Shown in pieces: positions 46,260-54,054 of a DNA stretch of 64,000 bases. The stretch covers positions 15,566 to 79,565 of the forward strand of contig JANOVM010000055.1 in the NCBI GenBank assembly GCA_031417395.1, given 5' to 3'. The position numbers and the translations under genes are program-made. This DNA comes from JADKIH01 sp031417395. GTDB taxonomy: Bacteria; Bacteroidota; Bacteroidia; AKYH767-A; 2013-40CM-41-45. The notes under the pieces are model-generated. The model ran no database searches. It worked only from the letters and a program-made list of their open reading frames with translations, and was not told the origin of the DNA. Position 1 is the first letter of the stretch. Every line of letters begins with the position of its first letter.

Positions 46260-47567
46260 TTAAAATACAGTTTTCAATGTAATGTTTGTAGAGATACGGC
46301 GGTTAAATCTGGTATCGCCAACTTCTTCTTTCGAATACGATACATCCAATTTCATAAGCCATCGGTTAATTACTCTTTTTTGAAGTTCAAGCCCGCCTTG
46401 AGAAGCCTGGCGAATTGCAGCAACATCCAGCGTTTTGTTTTCATCGGGCGATCGTCCGCTGCCGGCTTTGAATCCTATAAAATTATCGGAATCGCCAAAA
46501 TATATCCTGATATTCGCAAGTAACGTTATTGAACTTTTACTTAAATTGGCTGAGCGAATTATTTCGTCTGTTTTCGGTGTAATGAAAGTCCGAATTCCAA
46601 ACCAATAGTCTTTATAATAATTGGAAAGTGAAGCTGTATAACTGTAGGAACCTTTGCTGAATTTTCTGTATCGGACTCCTGCAGATGTTTCGAATCCTTT
46701 AGGGAGTTTGAAATACATTTCGCCATTGAAATTATAATTCGGGAAAATACTTACATCGGAATATCCTGCTAAAAGATTAGCATAAATTTTCGAATTAAAA
46801 TGCATATAGCTCTCGACTTCAAATTGAGGACCTTTTTTGTTGAATTTGTTGGCATAATTTGTTCGGAATAGCAAGGATCCAAAAGTAAAATCTCTGCCAT
46901 ATTCAACATTGTATAAATATTGAACTATGTCCTTGTTAAAAACTTCCTTGTCAAACAAATCGACAAGCATACCGGCTTTAAAGCTATTATTGAGTTTTCT
47001 TCCTTCAAGCGTATTCATCATTCGAACGGCTTCTTTCTGTCCCGGATTTAAATTAAGAACGCGCCTTAGCGTTAAGGCAGCATCGCTTTTTTCTTCAAGT
47101 CTGATTTGCAGTTTGGCTTTTTTAAGAAGTAACTCTTCCGAATTAGGATAAAAGCCAAGAGCAATTTTTAAATAGTCTGCAGCAACAGAATAGCTTTCAG
47201 TCCAGAATTCTATATCAAAAAATGTATTTAAGGCATCGAAATCGTTTTGTTTTTCAATTAAAACCTTGCTCAGTTCAATCCTGGCATTGTCGTATTGCTT
47301 GTCCCATGCATAGGTTCTAGCCAGAAATGTCCGAACTTCAAAATAACCCGGTTTTTTCTCAATAATTTTTTGACAAATTTTAATGGCCGGTGAATAGTTT
47401 TTATCGTAACTTAATTCTCTGGCTCTTTTAAAAAGTAATTCAATATTGGTAGTGTCCGTTATGACAATAGAAGTATCCGTTGATTTGCTTTGTCCGTTTA
47501 CGCAGACCGGAATAAGCAGACCCACAAAAACAAAATACCGTATGATTGAAAAAAGTCTGTTCTGCAA
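46260..47567 (-). CDS. YaiO-family outer-membrane beta-barrel with N-terminal TPR domain
   Basis: 435 residues. Signal peptide ending NGQS (about 26). Residues about 35-185 are TPR repeats (ARELSYDKNYSPAIKICQ, TFLARTYAWDKQYDNARIEL, SYSVAADYLKIALGFYP). Residues about 215-435 are alternating strands of an outer-membrane barrel (LLFRTNYANKF, GEMYFKLPKGFETSAGVRYR, YYKDYWFGIRTF, ending in a C-terminal Phe). This TPR-plus-barrel design parallels PgaA/AlgK-AlgE-type export pores. It starts 1 base after the receiver gene and is 16 bases before CotH. Likely the outer-membrane exit for the polymer made by the GT2 enzyme. Confidence 0.8.
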   Translation of the reverse strand: MQNRLFSIIRYFVFVGLLIPVCVNGQSKSTDTSIVITDTTNIELLFKRARELSYDKNYSPAIKICQKIIEKKPGYFEVRTFLARTYAWDKQYDNARIELSKVLIEKQNDFDALNTFFDIEFWTESYSVAADYLKIALGFYPNSEELLLKKAKLQIRLEEKSDAALTLRRVLNLNPGQKEAVRMMNTLEGRKLNNSFKAGMLVDLFDKEVFNKDIVQYLYNVEYGRDFTFGSLLFRTNYANKFNKKGPQFEVESYMHFNSKIYANLLAGYSDVSIFPNYNFNGEMYFKLPKGFETSAGVRYRKFSKGSYSYTASLSNYYKDYWFGIRTFITPKTDEIIRSANLSKSSITLLANIRIYFGDSDNFIGFKAGSGRSPDENKTLDVAAIRQASQGGLELQKRVINRWLMKLDVSYSKEEVGDTRFNRRISTNITLKTVF

Positions 47568-47568
47568 A

Positions 47569-47937
47569 TCAAACCGATTTTAATAAAAGTTTTTTAACTC
47601 TGACCGAAAGTTCATTTGGGCTGAATGGCTTGGTAATAAAATCATCCGCTCCCAGCTGGAAAGCCTCCAGCACTGTTTTTTCAAGCCCTATGGAGGATAC
47701 GATTATAATCGGAGTGACCAAACCCAATTCTTTTCTGACTTTATGAACAATTTCCAAACCGGTAAGATAGGGCATCATAATATCTGTAATGATAATATCA
47801 GGTTCTATGGACTGGATCTTTTCAACTGCTTCTTTTCCATCGTATGCCAGAAAAACCTCATAGCCTTCCTTCTGAAGTTTGAATTCAACCATCTTCAGCA
47901 CCATTTCATCGTCTTCGCAAACTAAAACCTTTATCAC
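47569..47937 (-). CDS. Stand-alone receiver-domain response regulator
   Basis: 122 residues, a single CheY-like domain: acidic pocket VCEDDEM (8-10), phospho-acceptor Asp52 in ITDIMMPYLTG, VSSIG with the conserved Ser, and Lys103 in ITKPFSP. There is no output domain, so it must signal by protein contact, perhaps to the HEAT protein or synthase. It begins 43 bases after the hybrid kinase gene and ends 1 base before the YaiO-like gene. Confidence 0.9.
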   Translation of the reverse strand: MIKVLVCEDDEMVLKMVEFKLQKEGYEVFLAYDGKEAVEKIQSIEPDIIITDIMMPYLTGLEIVHKVRKELGLVTPIIIVSSIGLEKTVLEAFQLGADDFITKPFSPNELSVRVKKLLLKSV

Positions 47938-47980
47938 AGTATCGTATTAAAACAAATTTGGAACCTGCAAGATATGATAT

Positions 47981-50401
47981 TTATTTATTCAATTCCATTT
48001 CAATGCGCAGTTCTTTGAAAGCATGTTTGCTGCATAATTCTAAATCACTCACCAGATCAGTAATAATATTTTTATCATCGGATTCGTTGTTCCAGTTTTC
48101 AATTTTGGTAAGTGTCGTCTGAACATCCTTGAGTCCAAGATACGCATATGACGGTTTAATGCGATGAGCAATATTCTTTAATTCTTCCCAATTTTGCCTT
48201 TGTATACATTCATTCATTTTGTCCAATGCTTCCGGTGTAAGGTTCAAAAATGTTTCTATCATTTCAATGAAGAATGCATGGTTATCCCCCGATATTTGCT
48301 TCAAATAGGTAAGATTTATACGGGAATATCCTTCCTTTTTTTCTGTGTTATCTTTTAATGCAATTTCTTCACCCAGTCCATTTATTTCTTTAGGCAGCTG
48401 TTTTTCGGACGCAGAAGAAGATGAAGGATATATTCTTTGTATAGCTTCAAATTCAGGTACTTCATTTGTTGATGGGGAACCAAACTGACAGAGCGCTACA
48501 ATTTTTTTCTTTAAAGTATATGGATCAAAGGGTTTGCTAATGTAATCCTGCATTCCGGCATCAAGACATTTTTGTTTTTCAATGGGAGAGGCATGTGCTG
48601 TCATGGCCATAATGGGTATAGACTTTTTCGGTTCAGGGAACTCTGCCCGGATTTTTTTTACGGCAGTATACCCATCCATTTCAGGCATCTGAATGTCCAT
48701 TAAAATTAAATCATAATCATTTTCTCTAAATGATTCAAGAACTTTTACGCCATTTTCTGCAATATCAACTGTAGTATTCCAGTCTGCAAACGTTTTCTTG
48801 ATAACCATCTGGTTTACTTTATTGTCTTCAGCTATTAGAATTTTCAATTGCGAAATATCCAAAGTAGAAGAATCATTATTTTCTTTTTCTTCAACGGGCT
48901 TTGAAGAAATTGAATAGGGCAAAGAGAAAATGAATGTTGTACCGGAACCCGGTTTGCTCTTTACTTGAATTTCACCTTTTTGCATTTCAACCAGATTCTT
49001 AACTATAGTAAGTCCTAATCCTGTGCCGCCAAATTTTCTGGTTGTGTCGCTATTGGCTTGAGTAAAACTTTCAAAAATGGAAGAAAGACTTTTTTCTGCT
49101 ATACCAATTCCACTGTCTTTAACTTCGAAAATTATGGTAACTATTTCATTCTCAATTGACTTCATTTTCAAGCGCAGACGAACTTCTCCTTTGTCTGTAA
49201 ATTTAATTGCATTACTGACAAGGTTGTTAAGTATCTGCGATAATCGTGTAGGGTCCCCTTCAATATAAGCAGGAATGGCCGGATCTTTTTCCAAACTTAG
49301 TTGAACTTCTTTTTCATCAGCCTTGGCCTGGAACAATTCAATAGTTTGATTAGCCAGATTATCAATACTGAAAGGAATATTTTCAAATGTCATCTTTCCG
49401 GCTTCAATTTTCGATACATCCAAAAGATCATTTATAATTATTAATAGATTATCGCTGCATGTGTTTATTGATTGTAGATATTTTAATTGCTCCGGATTCA
49501 ATGCTGTCTTTAACAATATTCTTGTTAACCCAATAATACCATTCATAGGCGTCCGAATTTCATGGCTCATATTGGCAAGAAATTGCTCTTTAATTTTTAC
49601 AGAATCCTCAGCAAGTTGTTTGGCTTTTTTAAGTTCCTTTTCTGCCATAATATTTGCAGTCTTATCCGTTGCAATGCCGAGTATGCCGGTTATATTCTTA
49701 TCCAGATCCCGAATAGGAGAGAAGTACGTCTCAAAAAATTTATTTTCCCATTCTGTAATGGTTGTAAATTCTTCGCCGCTAATTGCTTTTGTATAGTCTT
49801 CGCGGGTAATTGGAAGCCAGGCATTTTCTTCAAACGATTTATTTAATATTTTTTGTTTGTCAATGCCAAGTATTTCAAGTCCCCGCCCTTCAAAAAGTTG
49901 AAAGATGCCGTTTCTGTCAAGAGAAAATAGAATTATAGGTGCATTGGAAATAACAGTATGCAGCTGTTTTTGCGCTTCATTAAGTTGATTTTCCAATTGA
50001 AGCTGTTTCTGACTTTGCTTCTTTTTGGCAATCATGTGGCGAATGATCTGGCGCATTCCATCACCGGAAATTAGGCTTTTGGAAATGTAATCATCAACCC
50101 CAAGTTTCATGGCGTCAACAGCTATTTTTTCATCGCCCTGACTCGTTACCATTACAATTGGTGAAGTGTTCTTAGATTCACGAATGGACTTTAATAACTC
50201 CAGTCCCGTGCCTCCCGGCAGATTGTAGTCGAGAAAAATACAATCGTATTCTTTCCCCAGAGTTGCTTCTTTGCCACTTTCGTGATCTTCTGCAAAAAAA
50301 AGTTCATGATCGATTCGTGAGTCTTTTAATGCTCTTTTAATGATCATTCTGTCTAAGTCATCGTCTTCAATAACTAAAATACTAAATTTATTTGCTGGCA
50401 T
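47981..50401 (-). CDS. Hybrid histidine kinase (REC-PAS-HisKA-HATPase-REC-HPt)
   Basis: 806 residues. Domains in order: N-terminal receiver (7-122, Asp58), coiled linker, PAS (about 143-250), HisKA with FLANMSHEIRTPMNG (His280), HATPase (about 380-497: NNLVSNAIKF, DSGIGI, KFGGTGLGLTIV), second receiver (519-635, Asp569 in LMDIQMPEMDG) and a C-terminal HPt (about 690-800, His745 in NIAHRIKPSYAYLG). No membrane segment is visible, so it senses a cytoplasmic signal or is driven by an upstream kinase acting on its first receiver. The internal phosphorelay probably ends at the 122-residue receiver or the receiver-AAA+ activator at 39828. First gene of the polysaccharide operon. Confidence 0.9.
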   Translation of the reverse strand: MPANKFSILVIEDDDLDRMIIKRALKDSRIDHELFFAEDHESGKEATLGKEYDCIFLDYNLPGGTGLELLKSIRESKNTSPIVMVTSQGDEKIAVDAMKLGVDDYISKSLISGDGMRQIIRHMIAKKKQSQKQLQLENQLNEAQKQLHTVISNAPIILFSLDRNGIFQLFEGRGLEILGIDKQKILNKSFEENAWLPITREDYTKAISGEEFTTITEWENKFFETYFSPIRDLDKNITGILGIATDKTANIMAEKELKKAKQLAEDSVKIKEQFLANMSHEIRTPMNGIIGLTRILLKTALNPEQLKYLQSINTCSDNLLIIINDLLDVSKIEAGKMTFENIPFSIDNLANQTIELFQAKADEKEVQLSLEKDPAIPAYIEGDPTRLSQILNNLVSNAIKFTDKGEVRLRLKMKSIENEIVTIIFEVKDSGIGIAEKSLSSIFESFTQANSDTTRKFGGTGLGLTIVKNLVEMQKGEIQVKSKPGSGTTFIFSLPYSISSKPVEEKENNDSSTLDISQLKILIAEDNKVNQMVIKKTFADWNTTVDIAENGVKVLESFRENDYDLILMDIQMPEMDGYTAVKKIRAEFPEPKKSIPIMAMTAHASPIEKQKCLDAGMQDYISKPFDPYTLKKKIVALCQFGSPSTNEVPEFEAIQRIYPSSSSASEKQLPKEINGLGEEIALKDNTEKKEGYSRINLTYLKQISGDNHAFFIEMIETFLNLTPEALDKMNECIQRQNWEELKNIAHRIKPSYAYLGLKDVQTTLTKIENWNNESDDKNIITDLVSDLELCSKHAFKELRIEMELNK

Positions 50402-50480
50402 AATTCACGGATTTTCTTAACTATTCATTTACTTAAATACTGCATGAATGTTTAAAGAAAATGGCCAAAATCTTACAAAA

Positions 50481-50527
50481 AAAAAACCGTCCGATAATTC
50501 ATTAAAATTATCGGACGGTTTTTTTTT
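50481..50527 (-). terminator. Strong hairpin terminator
   Basis: A 19-base arm (50481-50499, AAAAAACCGTCCGATAATT) pairs perfectly with 50506-50524 around a 6-base loop, with A-runs on one side and T-runs on the other, so it can stop transcription from either direction. On the minus strand it ends the transcript of the EF-hand/SPOR gene pair and isolates the kinase-led operon that starts at 50401. Confidence 0.85.
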
Positions 50528-50541
50528 AAATCTATAATTTT

Positions 50542-51924
50542 TTACCGCTGCGAAAAGAAATAGTCAATTAAATCAAAAAACTCGGAGACGTCATAAGGCG
50601 ACTGTCGGGCCAGATATGCATCAATAGCCTGGCTGATTTCTTTCGGTGAAATGATGCCGTTTCTATCCATGTCAATATTTCTGTATAGATCAGGTATAAC
50701 GGGAGCCGGCGAAGAATTATTTTTAGGAACGTTGTTTAATGATTTTTCAGCTTCGGGATTTCGCTTAATAAATTTATCATACGCTTTTAGATATTCAATT
50801 ACGGCAGGAAGAGCGGAAAGCGAATCCTTTCTGAATTGCTCTTCTATCATTGCTTCTGTAAGCGTCACACCATTTTCATTTACGATTGCATTGGAAGCGG
50901 ATTTAAGCTCTTTGTCACGGTAATCAGGAATTCCATCGTTGTCAAGATCGTATGGCTTTCCACTTGATGTAACCGGATTATTTCTGGGTGTTCCTGATGA
51001 ATCATCGTCCAGATCAGTTACTCCGTCTCCGTCACTGTCTTCATAAACCAGCGCTGTAATTTGAGTCGACTTCTCACTTTCTTTAGGTGATGAAAGTGAA
51101 AAGCGGAGCGACGCAGAAGTGAAAATGAATTTATCGTTTTTGGAATTACCCTTTCTGCTTCCTTTGCCATCTTCTGAAATTCCATCGATCATATCTGTTC
51201 CTGCAAAGTGACAAACACTGCTGAAATGCATGGAAATTCTTGGCGTTACCTGAAACCTTACACCGGCACCTACGGGCAAACCAAAAGCAGTAGTGCGGTA
51301 TTTACCGAGGTTATCCAGATTTGCATCGCGTATATCTGTCTCATAATTATAATCTCTGTGTAACAATACAGCCTGATCCGAATTAGGATCTGTTTGAGCG
51401 ATATCCCTTATAGATCCGTCGTCCCAATATTGATATTTTTTACCGGTAGCATCTAGCAAATCAGTTTTGGAACGGAAAAACATATACTCAACTCCGGCTG
51501 TCAGAAAGGGTACCAATATTTGATCGTCGTTTTTATCGCTTAGGAAATCGTAACGAAGCATAAACCCTTCGCTTACAATTGTTGATTTAAAATTGGCTGT
51601 CCTTAATACTGTTTTTTCATCTCCGAAAACACGTCCGGATAATAAAAATAATGCAAAGGATAACCTGTGAGCAGTTTGAAACTGAAGTTCGATTTGGAAA
51701 GCGGAGCGGGCAGTAAATGGCTGATTAAATTTATTGTATCCCACATCTCCATTAAAATTCATTACTCCCTGAGCAAAAGACAGAATGGGCAGGTAGAATG
51801 ATTTTTTTGGAGCAGAAGATGTCGTCTTAGCAACAACACTATCAGTCTGCATTTCACCTGCATTTGCATACAGCGTTGTAGCCAGCAAAAAAGCCAATAA
51901 AAATATTTTTTTTGAGATGGCCAT
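50542..51924 (-). CDS. Outer-membrane barrel protein with TSP3 and EF-hand calcium sites
   Basis: 460 residues from the ATG at 51924 (MAISKKIFLLAFLLATTLYANAG, a clear signal peptide); a GTG at 51960 would add 12. Residues about 35-280 are beta-barrel-like (FYLPILSFAQGVMNFNGDVGY, VPFLTAGVEYMFF, FGLPVGAGVRFQVTPRISM, FTSASLRFSL). Next come thrombospondin type 3-like DxDxDG calcium loops (EDSDGDGVTDLDDD; DLDNDGIPDYRD), a helical linker, and an EF-hand loop DMDRNGIISPKE. It ends with an aromatic-rich helix rather than a peptidoglycan-binding OmpA domain. It follows the SPOR protein gene by about 40 bases and is probably co-transcribed. Function unknown; calcium binding is inferred from the loops. 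Confidence 0.7.
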   Translation of the reverse strand: MAISKKIFLLAFLLATTLYANAGEMQTDSVVAKTTSSAPKKSFYLPILSFAQGVMNFNGDVGYNKFNQPFTARSAFQIELQFQTAHRLSFALFLLSGRVFGDEKTVLRTANFKSTIVSEGFMLRYDFLSDKNDDQILVPFLTAGVEYMFFRSKTDLLDATGKKYQYWDDGSIRDIAQTDPNSDQAVLLHRDYNYETDIRDANLDNLGKYRTTAFGLPVGAGVRFQVTPRISMHFSSVCHFAGTDMIDGISEDGKGSRKGNSKNDKFIFTSASLRFSLSSPKESEKSTQITALVYEDSDGDGVTDLDDDSSGTPRNNPVTSSGKPYDLDNDGIPDYRDKELKSASNAIVNENGVTLTEAMIEEQFRKDSLSALPAVIEYLKAYDKFIKRNPEAEKSLNNVPKNNSSPAPVIPDLYRNIDMDRNGIISPKEISQAIDAYLARQSPYDVSEFFDLIDYFFSQR

Positions 51925-51963
51925 AGTTGTTTTCTTTTGGGTAGATGTTTTATTTATCACGAT

Positions 51964-53193
51964 TTACGGATTTATTGATTTTCTATTTAGAGCTTCTTTG
52001 ACGGAGATTAATGAGCCATTCTCACAGGCTACTACAAAAGCATCAGGGATTTTTTCCCTGGTTTTAGAACTGAACGATTTTGCATCAGCATATGTAGAAA
52101 AATTTCCTATATGGTATTTTTTCCAGCCTTCATTATAAGCAACTTCAACATTAGAATTAATTTGGTATTTTGAATTAAACCAATTGGATTGTTTAAGACT
52201 ACTTCTTTTAGTGGCTGAAATTTGAACACTGAAAAATAGACCTTTAATTTTTTGAAAGAATGGAGCCTTAACTTTTGCCGTTTCATTAACATTGGCTTCC
52301 TGATCCATGTTTTGTCCGGTAATAAATCCTCTGTCTTTATTTTCAATTTTCTTTTGATATGCTTTTTGATAATCTTCATTTACGTTATTATCAGCAACAG
52401 GTTTCTTATCGGCAGATAAAATATCGGCATTTTGATTTCCAAATACAAGCACACCGTTAATTACCGGCGGAGGACCCGGTTTTCCCGAACGAACAAGGTA
52501 GGAAACAGTGAATTCAGGTTCAGCCGGAAGTTTTTCCCAGCGGAAAACAGCACTATGGTTTGTATTGCTAAAAAATGCTTCGTGAGCCTCAATCAATTCA
52601 GCGGAAAACGATGATGGAATATCATCTGTAAACCGCGCCCACTCTTTATTGTCATTTGTTTTTACGGTAAGTTCAACCCTGTATTCACCATTCTCAGGAG
52701 AAATACTGATTAATCTTCTTTGTACTTCGGGTTTATTTACAATTTCTGAACCGGCATAGGAATTATCGATCTTAATTTCAATGGGTGTTACTGCTACCCG
52801 TTGTGCTTTATTTTCCTCCCAATACACAAACAAGCCATTGACTATTTGTGTTCCACTAATATTGTTCTCAGTATGCACATTGTAAGAAATCGAAAATTCA
52901 TTTTCCGTGGGAAGGTTTTCCCAAAAGAATTTTACAGAATGGTCTTCAAAAGCAAAAACAGAACCTGCTGATTGAATTTCAGAAGCTGTAAAGCCGGGAG
53001 GAAGGTATTGTTGAAATTTACCCGTTCCTGCAATTTCGCCTTTGCGAACGTTTATGATAATGGTGAAATCACTTCCCGGTTTGATAGTAGAAGGGCAATT
53101 AACCGTAAAATTTACAGCTTCTTCAGGGGAAGTAAATGGCGCTGTAATTAATACAGCCAGAATAGGAATTACCGATAAAAAGAGTTTAATCAT
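51964..53193 (-). CDS. Exported protein with duplicated beta-domain and C-terminal SPOR domain
   Basis: 409 residues. Signal peptide MIKLFLSVIPILAVLITAP. Two homologous beta-rich units: about 35-135 (DFTIIINVRKGE, YLPPGFTASEIQSA, VKFFWENLPTENEFSISYNV, IVNGLFVYWEEN) and about 168-265 (YRVELTVKTNDN, DIPSSFSAELIEAH, AVFRWEKLPAEPEFTVSYLV, VINGVLVFGNQN). A charged linker leads to a SPOR-like domain (about 330-405: FFSVQISATKRS, EGWKKYHIGNFSTYADAKSF). SPOR domains bind denuded septal peptidoglycan glycans. The duplicated unit resembles secreted DUF11-type folds, but I cannot name it. Upstream partner of the EF-hand barrel gene. Confidence 0.75.
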   Translation of the reverse strand: MIKLFLSVIPILAVLITAPFTSPEEAVNFTVNCPSTIKPGSDFTIIINVRKGEIAGTGKFQQYLPPGFTASEIQSAGSVFAFEDHSVKFFWENLPTENEFSISYNVHTENNISGTQIVNGLFVYWEENKAQRVAVTPIEIKIDNSYAGSEIVNKPEVQRRLISISPENGEYRVELTVKTNDNKEWARFTDDIPSSFSAELIEAHEAFFSNTNHSAVFRWEKLPAEPEFTVSYLVRSGKPGPPPVINGVLVFGNQNADILSADKKPVADNNVNEDYQKAYQKKIENKDRGFITGQNMDQEANVNETAKVKAPFFQKIKGLFFSVQISATKRSSLKQSNWFNSKYQINSNVEVAYNEGWKKYHIGNFSTYADAKSFSSKTREKIPDAFVVACENGSLISVKEALNRKSINP

Positions 53194-53296
53194 TGGATTG
53201 TATAAATAACAAATACGGCCTCAATTTAAAGAAGCTTTGTCATTCATATTGTCCAATAGTGAATCAGTTATTCATACCCTATGTTGATAACTGAAT

Positions 53297-54004
53297 TTAA
53301 AAATTTGGCTTCAAAAGGTATCGGGCATAGAATTCATTGATATGATTTACGGCATGCTCTGCATCATCTGCCAGAAAGAAAAGGTTGAGATCTTTTTCAT
53401 CAATCATCTTTTCAATTACGAGGGTTTTTTTAATCCACTCGAACATTCCTTCCCAATATTCTTTGCCGGCAAGTACGATTGGAAATTTCCCGATTTTTTT
53501 TGTCTGTATGAGTGTAAGGGCTTCAAAGAGTTCATCCATAGTTCCAAAACCTCCCGGTAAAACAACAAATCCCTGTGCATACTTGATGAACATCAATTTT
53601 CGAACAAAGAAATAATCAAAAGTGATTAATTTGTCGGCATCGATATAAGGGTTAGAGGACTGTTCAAAAGGTAATTCAATGTTCAGTCCAACAGATTTTC
53701 CTCCGGCTTCCTTGGCGCCTTTGTTTGCAGCTTCCATTATACCCGGACCGCCCCCTGTAATAATTCCGTATCCTTCTTTCGTAAGTTTGAACGCTATTTC
53801 TTCGGCAAGTTTATAATAATGGTGTTCCGGTTTTGTCCGGGCAGAACCAAATATGGAAACACAAGGTCCGATCTTCGAAAGTTTTTCAAAACCATCAACA
53901 AATTCAGCCATGATTTTGAATATCTGCCACGTATCATGAGCTTTAATCTCCTGCCAGTCCTTATCCGAAAAGGCTCTTCGGATTTTTAATTCATCGTAAT
54001 TCAT
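53297..54004 (-). CDS. LOG-family protein (TIGR00730; nucleotide 5'-monophosphate phosphoribohydrolase-like)
   Basis: 235 residues, Rossmann-like. The signature motifs GIITGGGPGIMEAANKGA (about 87-104) and PGGFGTMDELFE (about 147-158) identify the LOG/lysine-decarboxylase-like family. Members release the base from cytokinin ribotides or purine monophosphates. SIFGSARTKPEHHYY at the N-terminal strand and a C-terminal helix fit the longer subgroup. Cytoplasmic. Transcribed after uvrA on the same strand, 50 bases from it. The physiological substrate in this organism is not known. Confidence 0.9.
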   Translation of the reverse strand: MNYDELKIRRAFSDKDWQEIKAHDTWQIFKIMAEFVDGFEKLSKIGPCVSIFGSARTKPEHHYYKLAEEIAFKLTKEGYGIITGGGPGIMEAANKGAKEAGGKSVGLNIELPFEQSSNPYIDADKLITFDYFFVRKLMFIKYAQGFVVLPGGFGTMDELFEALTLIQTKKIGKFPIVLAGKEYWEGMFEWIKKTLVIEKMIDEKDLNLFFLADDAEHAVNHINEFYARYLLKPNF

Positions 54005-54054
54005 TGTAAAAGATAATTGAGGTAATAAAAGTTAATGGAGTAAAAATATTTTAC

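Noticed and set aside
48300..48520. Ser/Glu-rich linker in the hybrid kinase, considered as a frameshift or fusion joint
   Set aside because: Frame is continuous from the second receiver to the HPt domain, and such linkers are normal in hybrid kinases.
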